64,000 nucleotides of DNA. It comes from Elysia chlorotica (Eukaryota > Mollusca > Gastropoda > Plakobranchidae). A model generated the notes under the pieces. That model saw only the letters and a list, made by a program, of their open reading frames with translations. It searched no databases and had not been told where the DNA came from. Shown here piece by piece: positions 38,711 through 50,881 of the stretch. The position numbers and the translations under genes are program-made. The first letter of the stretch is position 1. The number at the start of each line of letters is the position of its first letter. The DNA is taken from positions 322,699 to 386,698 of the forward strand of contig RQTK01000340.1 in assembly GCA_003991915.1 (NCBI GenBank), read 5' to 3'.

Positions 38711-40088
38711 CTTTCTACGCTTAGTTTCTCCAAGCTTTTATTTCATTGTGTGCGTCTATTCACACGGCAGTTCTAGTATTGAACCTGTCTTTTTCTTTTC
38801 CCTAATCATCAGATTATAGAGATTAATTTCTTTCCGCGCGACGTTATTTTCTCATTTCACTATTTTCGTTGATGCGCAAGCACTAACAGTGAACCCNNNN
38901 NNNNNNNNCAATAACCCCCATCCCACACGCACCCTTTTCATTTCAAGTGTACAACCACAGAGCTGACTGTTAAGTAAAACTAAAAGGTCCCTCCCAGAGC
39001 AGCGAGGCTAAGATTGGGTCCCAGGTCCCCGCGATGATGGGCCACCCCTGGCCCGGCCACCTTGCTGCCCGTGAACTTCAGGCTGATTAAATCCGCATAA
39101 AGGGCTGGACCCTGGCCGAAACCTCTCTACTTTGTATATACCGTCCTTAGAGCAACGAGCTTAAAACTGAGCCCAACACATTAGTAGGCGTGTTTGGGTG
39201 TCTAGTGAAAGAACAAGTGTGTGTGTGTGTGTGTGTGTGTATTAAACAGATTTTTTTTTAGTAGGGATTACTGATAAAATTGTTTTAATGTATTTCCCTG
39301 GCTTAGTAAACCTGATACGAGAGTGTATTAAAAAAAGAATGCATCAAATTATCGAATTTTATGAACCTCAAAGTTAATGTTTCCGTTTAGTAGTAAGAAG
39401 ACTTTGCACTAAACAAGTCCTAAAAGCACCAACATTATTATTTTTGGAGATGTTCCAGTAGTTGTCATCATTGCTAAAGTCTCGTTCTTACCTAAATATA
39501 ACAACTTCCTTTTTTTACATTTATTTTTCGTTCCCTGAAGTTTTAAACTGTTTGGCTTTCTACAACTACTTTCTCCATGCTGTTTTTTTTTTTTTTGGCC
39601 TTTCTGCACATCTACTCACACAGCATTTCTAATATTGAATCTTTTTTTTGTTTTAATCATCAGGTTATAGAGATTAATTTCTTTTCAGATGCCGTTATTT
39701 TCTCATCTCATTATTTCCGTTGATGCGTAAGGACTAAAAAAACAATACCCCCACCCTTTTTTTTCGTTTCACTATGTCTCTGTGTTTGTAGACCCAGTGT
39801 AAAATCACAAAGCCTACTGTTAAGTAAAAGTAGAAGGCCGTGTAAAGTAAAAGGTCCCTGCCAGGCCAGCGAGGCTAAGATTGGGTCCCAGGTCCCCGCG
39901 ATGATGGGCCACCTCGCTGCCCGTGAACTTCAGGCTGATAAAATCCCCATAAAGGGCTGGACCCTGGCCCAAACCTCTCTACTTTGAATATATACAGTTC
40001 TTAGCGTATAGAGCATTACACTGAGGGAGGCATTAAGGGGCGTGTTTGGATGTTCACTAAAGGATTAAGTGTGTGTGTGTGTGTGTGT
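38711..40088. repeat. Direct duplication, two copies of about 530 bases ending in (GT)n
   Basis: Copies at 38711-39240 and 39556-40088, separated by about 315 unrelated bases. The outer parts are visibly diverged with indels, while a core (38984-39140 and 39850-39990) is nearly identical. Copy 1 contains a run of 12 N at 38897-38908. Confidence 0.85.
38897..38908. other. Assembly gap (12 N)
   Basis: Twelve ambiguous bases inside the first copy of the duplication; by comparison with copy 2 only a short, C/A-rich segment is probably missing. Confidence 0.95.
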
Positions 40089-40424
40089 CCAAGGCGGACA
40101 AAGGGGTGGGTGGTGTACCAATAAAATCAATAAATTTGTAGGATGACCGACGAGAAAGCACAGTATCAATTTGGCAATAGTTCATTTTTATCAAGGTTTA
40201 TATATTAATGGGTTTTTTTTAGTTTCATTCAAACAGTAACTTCATTTGTAGTTAGGAGGAAGTATTTATCTTTTGTTCTATTATAACACGGATTATGCTG
40301 ATGTTTTTTTTTTTAGAATTTTCAACGATTTTTGATATCTTTAAAACCAAAAATTTGAAAGTTTATTTGAAACTGTTGAACTAAATTTGTCAATGTAAAA
40401 ACATCTAATAAAATATTAGCCGCA

Positions 40425-40444
40425 TTAACTTATGAATGATGTAA

Positions 40445-40499
<55 letters not shown>

Positions 40500-40966
40500 C
40501 TACTTCATTTTAATAACACTCCAACAGATATATGCCGCTAAGAAATATTATTTTGGTAAATAGAAAACGGGCCTCAGACACCAATTATGCATTTAAGGGA
40601 TTGTATGCTCCAATTTTAACTTACAGTTTTATACAATTATGTGTTTATATCAAACTATATGGCGTCCAAAATTGTCGATATTCGTTTCTCTTTTTGTTTT
40701 TTAAGTTTAGAATTTTTTTTCAATCAAACGAATTATTTGCATGTATTAGTTAACTTATGAATGATGTAAAAATAAACAGCTGTTGTGATAATTTTATCTA
40801 AATATAAACAAATAAAGTTCAAGTTTTGAATAATAATTATCCACGTCAATCGTATCAGTTCAGAAATTCAGTTGCATTTCTGTACTTGGATATGGTTCTC
40901 TATCGCAGTAGTTCATTTTAATAACACTCCAACAGATATATGCCGCTAAGAAATATTATTTTGGTA
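40425..40966. repeat. Direct duplication with (CT)n in one copy
   Basis: TTAACTTATGAATGATGTAA recurs at 40425 and 40750. A 55-base block starting TTCATTTTAATAACACTCCA is identical at 40504-40558 and 40912-40966. Copy 1 carries a (CT)n tract (40451-40496) between the two blocks where copy 2 has about 135 unrelated bases. Confidence 0.85.
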
Positions 40967-41235
40967 TTGCATAAAGCAATTTCTGTGCCAGCTCAATTAA
41001 AACTAATTTTCTTTTCCAATTAAACTACAAAAATATGTAACACTTCTAGTCGATGGTACCAGGAGAGTTTTGACGCCTGCGCCGTTTGTCAAGCTTCTAT
41101 CTACATCACGTCATGGAGAACTCAATGAATCGGGAAAAGTTCTAGTAATACCAGTCCAGCTACTGCGAGTTACGTTATTAGCAGTCGTCCTTTTCTAATC
41201 ACCAGAAAAATGGAGGAACCTTATAGTTCTACTAC

Positions 41236-41648
41236 ATGAGCTGTCAGAAAGTTCATGATATTCTTGTCAAAGCCTCTTTATTAAGTCAATAATTCTCATA
41301 TCAGGACTTATTTATACAGTTAGTTTAATATTATTCTCCTGGGGTTCCGAATGCAGTAAATTGATGATTCTCCTTTTACTCCTTTAAGATTATTTCACAT
41401 CACATATATAGTGCCATATCATAGAAACTATATAGTGCCATATCATAGAAACTATAAACCAACAGGTCAGCGATCTTTTTACCATCTAGGTCCCGAAGTA
41501 TGAGATGAGCTGTCAGAAAATTAATTATATCCTTGTCCAATCCTCTTTATTAAGTCAATAATTCTCATATCAGGACTTATTTATACAGTTAGTTTAATAT
41601 TATTCTCCTGGGGTTCCGAATGCAGTAAATTGATGATTCTCCTTTTAG
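41236..41648. repeat. Direct duplication, 144-base unit x2, plus 24-base tandem
   Basis: Copies at 41236-41379 and 41505-41648 are nearly identical over CAATAATTCTCATATCAGGA and CTGGGGTTCCGAATGCAGTA. TATATAGTGCCATATCATAG plus AAAC is tandemly doubled at 41405-41452. Confidence 0.9.
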
Positions 41649-41659
41649 TTCTTAAACAT

Positions 41660-43885
41660 TACTTTTACATCACAGAAATAGAGCGATATTATAGCTGGGC
41701 ATCTCGTGATAGCCCTCGGCTGTTAGAGTAATTAAAAACATTCAGGAGATCTATTTTAGCACTGCTACGTAACTATGACCTCATCGTTGTGCCATTCCTT
41801 TGAAAGTTCAAATCTACCAGTCTTACAGGTCACTGAACTGGAAATGCCTGTTAGTCTATTTACCTCAAGTCCGCTTTCTTTTCATTCTAGAATCTGTCAC
41901 CTAGCATCGCTTCGTGATCACCAGTAATTGTCTTAACACAAGAAACAATTTACAAAGTATTGACAAGTCCCATTAAAATATCTGTAACTGCGTCATTTTC
42001 ATAATTGAGTTATATACCTGTCTATCTCATGTCTTCTTTATTGGTATGAATGTGACACTGAATGTGTCACAAGTGTGGACTAAGGTTAGTGAAACAACTC
42101 CAAGTGAACGGTCGTGACCGTTGAAGATGGAGTGTCACATTGGTTACATCGGTGAGAACGAGCAAAAGCACGTTTCAATGTTAATACCTAAACTAATGTT
42201 TCTAAATCAAATAAGCAACTTTATGTAAGTTTGGTTCATGCGTTCTAAATAAACTATACTCCATACAAATATGCTACAACGGTGTGGAAAAAAGCGTCTT
42301 ATATCCACTCTAAAATCTTTTTAAAGCTGAGAAAATTCCTGTAAAAACCTTTTAAAAACACAAAATATTGAATAGAATTTTTTCCTCGTATTTTTCATCA
42401 GGTATATTGATCAAATACAAATATTAAATGTCGCATGTACACGTGATTGTTCGTTTTATGTACACATCAGTCATTATATTCAATCGTTTCGCCTAATCTA
42501 TGCTATTTACTTCGCAGCGATTGGGACACTGAAATTTAAAGTGAATTAAGTGGCATTTCTGGTTATGTAGTTCTTCGATCTTTAAATTGTGGACGGTTCC
42601 TGGAAGTAAAAACTCACTGAATGGCACGCGTGATCGTCCATATTAAAGTTCAAATCACGTTTTGCCTGGCACTTGATCCACAACTTAACTGGGATTGGCG
42701 TAGGAAACTGAGAGAGGTTAAAATAGTCTCGATTCGTTTGCCTTCAAGCTAAATTCGATATTAAACAAACATTAATTGGAACCGTTATGTGGGCGTCATG
42801 GATCTAAATTACTATAATCTAGTGAATCTATGTTAGACTGTATATGGTTTATCTTCAAAATACCTTTGCCTGAATACAACTCCCCCCCCCCTCTTCCAAA
42901 ATAAAAAAATTAAAGGAAAGAACCAAAACAAAAATCTTCGTCTTAAGTACAGGAGTCCGAGGACGATTCAGAAGAATATGAAGTACCTGTATGCATCATT
43001 TCTATTTTCAGAATCGCCTCGACTTAAAAAAAAACAACTGAAGGACAATCGATTGTTGTTTATGAGAGTCACAAGTAGATGGACATTTTAAGACCAAGAC
43101 GTCGATGTTATACGCCCACCGACGCCCCTCACTGTCTTGTCAATCAATATCATGAGTATCTCTCAATCTTTTGCTTAGGCCTCACTAAACTATTTACAAC
43201 TTAAGATCGTGTTGGTCTAAAACTGTTTTAAAAGTATAAACCTTTTATTTTGGACAACTGATTATCACTTACATTCAAAGCTAATTTTAAATCTTTAGCT
43301 TGAAAACTATTCAGATGTGATGTGAAAAGACTGAATCTTTGAGATATTTCAAAGGAAGTTAAAAAAAAACAACGAATTGAACCATCATTTTATTGATTCA
43401 TCATTAATTGTCTCGTTTATAACTTGTTGAAAGAAAGTTTATATAATTATGTCCCCCTACACCCCATCCCCGACCCCTTTTTTGTAACAAACATAACATA
43501 TGAGCCCTAAACAACAGACACTAACTTGGATGACTCTACCGATCAAAGTTTAGAAGAAAAACCGGGAATCGTTATCCAACTTTTTTTTCGAAACAATCCG
43601 CCGACATTGTCTCTAGATTTGAACTCTTTTGGGGGAATTCGGAAAAAAACTCACTGTCCCAGTTAAAATAACAATAAATTATTTCTTATTCTAAAAAAAA
43701 AATTAATAACTAGCAAAGGCCCCTATTGCACAGATCAAAAAGTCCTAAAGTGTCTCTTGGCAATTATCCCCCCAAAACAGATTTTAGAACAAAATGTGTC
43801 TTCAGAACAAACATTAGTTGGATTATTGACTCTTTACCTCTATTCTCAGAATCTAAACTATGTTGCAGGCGGATTTTAAAAATGG
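41660..43885. other. AT-rich intergenic stretch
   Basis: No exon, RNA gene or clear repeat seen; a short poly-C tract lies near 42880. Confidence 0.4.
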
Positions 43886-43889
43886 TGTC

Positions 43890-44055
43890 TGACAATTGTA
43901 CATGCGTCGGCTAAGACAGGAGTGAAGGTATCCCCGCCCTGGCTCGTGTGTGGCAGCACATAAAATTATCAGACGTTCGTCTTGGGGCCCGTCCACAATA
44001 TAGCCTATATAGTGCTGCTGTTGGACGTTAAAACAACCCAACCAACCAACCAGCA
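43890..44055 (+). repeat. SINE family A, 5'-truncated
   Basis: GGCTAAGACAGGAGTGAAGG, CCGTCCACAATATAGCCTAT and GCTGTTGGACGTTAAAACAA then (CCAA)n; colinear with the 3' two-thirds of the 45935 copy. Confidence 0.85.
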
Positions 44056-44059
44056 GTTA

Positions 44060-44940
44060 CAGAGAGGGCATACCATGGGGTAGGTCTAGCCAGCCACATG
44101 AATACATTAGGCTAACGACAAAATCAGACTAAGTCTAGCTGTGCAGAACTGCACATGACCTATTAGAGGATGGGACTAAACCGCCTTCGCGTCAAACATA
44201 GAAGCCCACGCAGAGCTTCAAGGTTCATGTAGGGCCTACATTGCTGGGAAAATGCACGAGTCAACGATACCTTTCATTGACATTCGGTCTACAATTTGCA
44301 CATGTTGAGATATTTTGTCTTAATGGAAAGGCAACCAATAATTATAGAATAAACACCAATAATGATAATTGGACTTTTTTTTAGTTTTAGGATCACAACG
44401 ATCATCTTGTTGTTTCTGTCATTTTTTTTGCTAATCGATATACAAGTTGATTATGTGTTGAATAACTGTTGGATTATTAATTCGACTTATATTTTTAAAG
44501 CCTTATATTAAACTGAATTCCCATATATAGATCTCGTAAATATTTCCGAATGTGATTGTCTGCTTATTAAAAACATGCGAGTAAGGAAAAATTCACTCCT
44601 GATTAAATATTTTGAAGACGCATTATATCTATAATATGTCTAGACTTCATTTCTAGTTTTAATTCGAAATTTTCATCGTGGATGAAAGCAGGATTCTTTG
44701 AGAACAAGGAACATCTCTGTTTGTTTTAGATGTTGGGCTATGTCTAATTAACCTCGACCGAATTTGTCTGCGCAAAAATATGCAAATACTTTCCTCGTTA
44801 GCTTAGGCAAACAGTAAGTACACATTGCGCAACGCCGTCGTGAAATAATGTAGGTCAGTTGTGCTCAATCAATTTATGTTCTTATTCATTATATTTTTTT
44901 TTTATTTATAATGTGTGATGTATCGATGTTCTAATTGTTC
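44060..44940. other. Noncoding stretch
   Basis: Nothing supported. Confidence 0.4.
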
Positions 44941-44941
44941 C

Positions 44942-45836
44942 AGAATCGTTTTTAGCTGCATCTGGAGATTCTGTGTCTTCATGAACATTTACTCTACGAT
45001 AAAAATTACTTCGATACATAAAGAAGGGTAGAGCAGGCGGAGTGAGGTGGGAAGGGATGGGTAACGGATAGAAAATAGAATTATCGGAGAAGTAGAAATG
45101 TCAACAGATCAGTTACTAAGAACTTTTACATTAGATAAAATAAAAGTGTTCCTTATTATGGGTATTTATAATAGTACAGTTATTTCTATATTTCAGCTCA
45201 CACTTAAAATATAAAGATTAAATGCCATTGAGATATTCCGCAAAGATGGTTTTATGTTATTTTTCTTGTGTATTGTTCAATGTTTTTTTTAAAATTCCTA
45301 ATCATGATTTTTTCGCAAATTTTTTAATATCAAATCCATGCCGATACAAGAAGAATCTGTCCCACCTACTTCCAATGGGTTTTTATCCTGAATCGTGTTT
45401 ATCTCCATCTGGGGATGCTGTGTCCTCATGAACATTTACTCTATGACAAAAATTACTTCGATACGTAAAGAATGGGAGAGCAGGCGGAGTGAGGTGGGAA
45501 GGGATGGGTAACGGAGAGAAAATAGAATTATCGGAAAAGTAGAAATGTCAACAGATCAATTACTAAGAAGTTTTACATTAGGTAAAATTAAAAGTATTCG
45601 TTATTATGGGTATTTATAATAGTTAAGTTATTTCTATATTTCAGCTCACACTTAAAATATAAAGATTAAATGCCATTGAGCTCTTCGGAAAAGATGGTTT
45701 TATGTTATTTTTCTTGTGTATTGTTCAATGTTTTTTTTAAATTCCTAATCATGATTTTTTCGCAATTTTTTATATCAAATCCATGCCGATATAAGAGGAA
45801 TCTGTCCCACCTACTTCCAATAGGTTTTTTTCCTGT
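44942..45836. repeat. Tandem duplication, about 448-base unit x2
   Basis: Copy 1 (44942-45390) and copy 2 (45391-45836) are head to tail and closely similar throughout, for example GAGCAGGCGGAGTGAGGTGG and CAGCTCACACTTAAAATATA. They differ by scattered substitutions and single-base run-length changes. Confidence 0.95.
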
Positions 45837-45934
45837 GTAGAGCATTGATTAATTTCAGTATCCCTGACCTCAACCCTTGAGATGTACAAAATACGACCCG
45901 CCGAATGACTGGCGGGTGCTCTGATCCCCCAGTG

Positions 45935-46198
45935 GGCGTGGTGGTCCAGGGGTAGAACATCGGCTTCCGACGCAAAAGGTCCCGAGTTCGAATCCTGGCT
46001 GTTGCGTTCCTTACTGGTTGGGTCGGTGTCAGTATAATGTGAGCGGCTGAGACAGGAGTCATGGTATCCCCGCCCTGTCTCGTGTGTGGCAGCATATAAA
46101 ATTGTCAGACGTCCGTCTTAGGGCCCGTCCACAATATAGCCTATATAGTGCTGCTGTTGGACGTTAAACCAACCCAACCAACCAACCAACCAACCAAC
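45935..46198 (+). mobile_element. Complete tRNA-derived SINE (family A) with perfect 14-bp target-site duplication
   Basis: CTGATCCCCCAGTG occurs at 45921-45934 and again at 46199-46212. Between them: a tRNA-like head with A box (TGGTCCAGGGGTAG) and B box (AGTTCGAATCC), a central body, and a 3' end GCTGTTGGACGTTAAACCAA with a (CCAA)n tail. The Pol III boxes imply internal transcription; the intact duplication implies a fairly recent insertion. Confidence 0.9.
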
Positions 46199-46214
46199 CT
46201 GATCCCCCAGTGTT

Positions 46215-47400
46215 TGAATTTTTACCCTGGGATAACTAAAATCAGTTATTTCAATTTCGTTAATGTTTTACAGTAAAACGTTTGCAACCTGTTTACTTCC
46301 AATACTTTTCCTTGACATTCCATTATTACGTTCACTACTCACACACTAACCATGTTTACTTGAAAACCATTGTAATAGTCAACTCCAGAAAACGATCTTT
46401 TTCTCGATTTCGATTAATTTCACAACCGCCTACGCAAGCACGCTACCTCCTCCCCCTCCAGAGTGAGGTACTTATCTGTTCGATGCGAGATGCTCGCGGA
46501 GGAGAATAAAATTATCACAGGAGACAAATCTGCAGCGATTACCCATCGATCAACCAATCAATAGTCCTGACATGCAGGCAAACGTGACTGAAACCTGTTC
46601 ACTTCAGCCCACATGTCACACTCTTAACATAACTGGTATAGTCAGATGTTCTTATTCAAAAAAGTATATTAGTCAGTACATATGTTTTATATTGTGTCAT
46701 AGGATCTTAAGTTATACTTTAAATAAAGTGCAAATAAGGAATATCAAAAGGACATTTGCTTACATCATGTATTGTGTTATATGTTACACTCCGAACTTCT
46801 GGTCACGTGGTCCACTTATCAAGTTTTATAACTTCATGTTTCCCTATGTAATTGTCCATACCACTCTGTATTAGGTTCTTAATTTTATATAATATACTAT
46901 AAAAACCATAAAAATATATGTGTTTGGAGCAGTAATCAAAACATACAAAATACGAGTTGGAAATGATTTTGAGATGTTAATGCCAAAACCAGAATTCTTG
47001 GTACTCCCCTGTCACCCCTTTAAATGTTTTTCCACAAAGTTCACGTGCGTGAAATTTCTATAATCGCTAAAACAACAGACTAATTTTGTTTTGGAAGGTG
47101 TCGTGAAATATTGAGAGACTTTTGTAGATTGGTCTAGATTGTAGATGATGATAATGTCATGAAAAGCAATTTGTCTCCATGATAATCTGTTTACAGTTAA
47201 AGGAAGCATTGATTAAATGAAGTCATCGATACACTTCAATCGATCTCAGTGTTGAACTAAGGAATGAAGGATATTGTTTTTTGACCTTTGTGTGATATAG
47301 ATTTATTATTGTGTAATACATTTTTATTAATCGGTGGTTAGCGGGCGTGAGGTGTGGGTGTATAGGTGTGTTTACCTCTTTTATAATTATTCTTCATCTT
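46215..47400. other. AT-rich intergenic stretch
   Basis: A 100-residue plus-strand open frame at 46572-46874 is AT-driven and lacks family resemblance. No gene supported. Confidence 0.4.
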
Positions 47401-47401
47401 T

Positions 47402-47448
47402 ATCTGTCTCTGTGCCTGTCTCTTTCACTCTCGCGCTCTCTTTCTGTG

Positions 47449-47505
<57 letters not shown>

Positions 47506-47650
47506 ATCTCTTGCCTGCTCTCTCTCTCCATCTCTTCCTCTCACTCTTTCTCTCTCTCTAGGTCTGTCTGTCTGTCTGTCTTTGTCTGTCTATCTCTCTC
47601 TCTCTCTATCTCTCTCTCTATTTCTTTATTTCTCTCTCTCTCATACACTC
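47402..47650. repeat. Long pyrimidine tract, (CT)n with (CTGT)n
   Basis: About 250 bases of CT, CTTT and GTCT repeats on the plus strand; produces long Ser/Leu open frames that are not genes. Confidence 0.95.
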
Positions 47651-47829
47651 TTTGTTTTGTTTACGTCTGTTCTAATTTGCTCTCAATTGTTCCTCTCCTT
47701 CTTGGGTGTGGGTGTGTGTGTGTATTGTTTATGTTTGTTGCGTCACTACTTATTGTATATGTTAAATGTATTCTACGGCATTCATAGTTTATCTTTGTAT
47801 CTTGCACTTTATATTTATAGTCTTAAGCT

Positions 47830-48855
47830 ATGACAAATAAATTTTATTTTAAATATTTTATCACACTTTTTTTTTCTTTCAGTTTTATAATTGTTTTAAT
47901 TTAAACCATGTCGCTATTGACATAGATTACCTGAATTTAATAAAAAAAAACAACTCAGAAAGCACAAGTTGGACGAGATTCACAACTTCCTCCATCCCCA
48001 TTGTTTGGGAAATCTTCCAGTATGACGTTACTGCATAATATCTGGTTCTTGGCACGTTCATAAAATGTGAAGAGTAACAGCGAGCGATGATTACATAAAT
48101 GTTTACGGAGTATAATTATTTTAAGAACTTCAAACGTCTTGCCTCAGTGTTGTGCTGTTGCCAGACTCCAACAGGTCTCAGCAGTGTGGGCAATGTCAGG
48201 CATCAGCTTGAACACTGATGACAGGAATGTCGGGAAATCCCATAAACAGAATGGAAAACTTAACTTCGTATTTTTAGGTACGCGACAATAATATTATTTT
48301 TAAGTTGTTTTTTTTTTTAAACTAGGTAACTACAAAATAATGCTTTTAATAAGATAAGTCCCATTTTTTCTGTTAAAATGTACTAGGGAGGGGGTATAAC
48401 TAAGGTTTCTCTTATAATTTATAGTTTTTCTATATTATTTCCCCTTACTTTTCAACTCTCCAGCTCAGGTGTTTATTTTAGTTTATTCAGTATATTTAAG
48501 TTAAAAAGCAACCTAATTGGCCAACCGAATTTTTTTGGATCATAAATATTGTTTTGTCGAAATCTTTACTTACAGTTGTTTCTAAAATTACATAATTAAG
48601 ACGTGATCTAGTCTTGCTATGTAGGGACTCCCTGGTAAATTTATGAGATCTTAAACAAAGGAAGATTTTTAATAGAGAGAAAAATAAAACTTATCAGAGG
48701 GACGAATGCCTAAAAGCGTTAGTCACGGTCTGGAGAGATCGTTGCCGCCATGATAAGATCGGATAAATGCAACGGACACTTTTACAGGAGAAACGGAAAA
48801 ACGTCTTTTGATACAGGTTTCAATCCCCGACTAGACCACCTTGTTACCTCCTAGT
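47830..48855. other. AT-rich intergenic stretch
   Basis: Nothing supported. Confidence 0.4.
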
Positions 48856-48859
48856 CGGT

Positions 48860-48966
48860 GTACCGTAAGAACAACGTCGCGGTAGCTTACGATTCTTCCT
48901 AAGAATAATATGCGATAAACAAGGATTACGACGAGTCGTAAGCTACGGTGATTTTGAACTTACGGC
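48860..48966. repeat. Palindromic element, two inverted CGTAAG-N16-CTTACG modules
   Basis: The left module CGTAAG(AACAACGTCGCGGTAG)CTTACG and the right module CGTAAG(CTACGGTGATTTTGAA)CTTACG lie in inverse orientation about 35 bases apart. Each is itself a hairpin. The left module matches the element at 35097 in both arms and spacer. Confidence 0.6.
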
Positions 48967-48969
48967 CCG

Positions 48970-49706
48970 TTGTCAGTTTAATTTTACCGGCGGATACATA
49001 ATGATGTTGTGTTACCTTCACTCTGTCTGTGTAAATACTGTAATGCAGCACGTAAAAAATATTATATTTTGCGACTGATAGTCGTAAAGGATCCCCTGAA
49101 CGGAACCTCAGAGACGTTATACATACAAACAGAAACGTCACTCTTAAGCACCGGTGACAAAGTCGATTAGTTCGGGAAACCGAAAAGTTGTAGTTTTTTT
49201 TTTTACTTTATAAACGCATTATTTCGAGCAATTTTAGCTAATAGTCTAACCCATTGTTTTTCAATTTTGATTTTGCTCCGTTCACCTATGAAAACTAAAT
49301 GGGTTCTCAATACATTAGTAATTTATACCTAAATCGATACATCAAACGCATTCCAACAATAAACATTGCAATATAACATTTCTTCCTAACACAGGCATCC
49401 GTTTCTGACCTGCAAAAAGATCGGGTAGGAAAAAAATTGTTTACATGATTGTTTACATTCTAAAGAAAACTTAGCAACCAGTTGTGTTTCTACACAAATG
49501 TATGCCGATTTCTGCTTTTAGTATATTGAGAAACAGCAACGCATACGTTTTATCGTTTAAAACCCTTAAAGCCACCTTGATTGTTTACTGATCACTGAAT
49601 AGTTCGGGATCATTTGCAACATATATACAGTGGAATATAAGGGAATAGAGTGTACTAAGGCACTTCAAATAGTTTGTCTAGCTCGTCTGAATAGCATATT
49701 CCGTTA

Positions 49707-49740
<34 letters not shown>

Positions 49741-50390
49741 TTCGCAGTGTTTGTTGAAAAATAGATCAAATCCCGTGTGTGTGTGTCCAAAAATTGTGGT
49801 GTGTAACATAATATTATTCTGCTTGACTGTTTCAAAATGCTATCTTTTTAAATGTTTAGTCTTTTTCAGAGAATAAAACGGTGAGGTTTATCCAGTAGTT
49901 TAACCTTCAATATTAAAACATTACCTTTGTTCTACTAACATTCATATAAAGTAAGTATCTAATTGGGTTAATAAAAAAATCAACCAGGCTAATTTGATTA
50001 ATGAAAAAGGTGAACTGATCAAAGTAACACAGACATTGAGGAGAAATCGACAAAGCAACATGCAGAGTGTTAAGCTTGACAACAAATTCGTTTGTACAGT
50101 TTTGAATATCGTTCTGAAAAAATAAAAAAGTGTAACTTATTTGTTTTGACAACAAAGAATAAAAAATAAATGGAAACATTAAACAATGAAAGATCGTATG
50201 TGCAACAAAGTTTTTTTTTTTTAATCGAGGGAACAAAATTAACCAACGGATAGATACAAGTGTGTAGAAAAAAAAACGACAGGAGAGTAAATACATCCGT
50301 AGGCAGAAAATCGGAAAAAAAATACGATAAAACATGACAGACATTTCACACAAAAAATAACTACGAAAATGTTAATGTTTCTTGTATAAA
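48970..50390. other. AT-rich stretch downstream of gene B
   Basis: (GT)n at 49712-49738. A minus-strand open frame at 49913-50353 is Phe/Leu/Ile-rich through base composition and is not regarded as a gene. Confidence 0.4.
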
Positions 50391-50391
50391 C

Positions 50392-50397
50392 TTTATT
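50392..50397 (-). terminator. Candidate polyadenylation signal of gene B
   Basis: AATAAA on the gene strand (TTTATT on plus), about 490 bases downstream of the stop. It is the first canonical hexamer I noticed past the stop, but the region is AT-rich and chance occurrence is possible. Confidence 0.35.
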
Positions 50398-50881
50398 TTC
50401 TAAATATTTTACTTAAAGTCGAATCGAAAATCAAAAGCCATCCGCATGAGCGAGGAAATTGGAATTTAAAAAAAATAAACGGAGTTAGTCCAAGTGCACA
50501 AAAATCATAAAACAATGTACAATTTATGCAACTGAGGAAACTGATTGTTTCATTCAACAAAGTGAACATTAAAAGGATGACCATTATTCTTTCAATTTAA
50601 AAAAAATGGAAATTTTTTCTTGTTCTAACGTAAAACGTGTCGGAAATTTTAAAGAACAGGAGAACAATAAATGTACAAAATGTGATTTTAACACGGGTGT
50701 GCCAGGCAGCAATAAACATGCACCTTTTTCTAACATATCACTTTGAGTAATACTATTGTCTTTCATCCTCAAGGGCTCAATCGGCTCAATCGATGTCTCT
50801 TTGGGCTAAACCACTGTCTTTTTTAGCTGTGTCGTTGTTTTTGTTTTGTTTTTAAAGGGTGAAGAGGGGGAGGGGGGCAGT

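Noticed and set aside
45935..46010. A genuine tRNA gene
   Set aside because: Pol III boxes are present, but the sequence continues into a SINE body and is bounded by target-site duplications.
45811..46095. 94-residue minus-strand frame with an apparently protein-like sequence
   Set aside because: It lies inside the intact SINE at 45935-46198; similar frames at 43853, 37296 and 55972 are the same repeat.
49913..50353. 146-residue hydrophobic minus-strand frame
   Set aside because: Phe/Ile/Leu content follows from AT-rich DNA downstream of gene B, with no helix periodicity or family motif that I can recognise.
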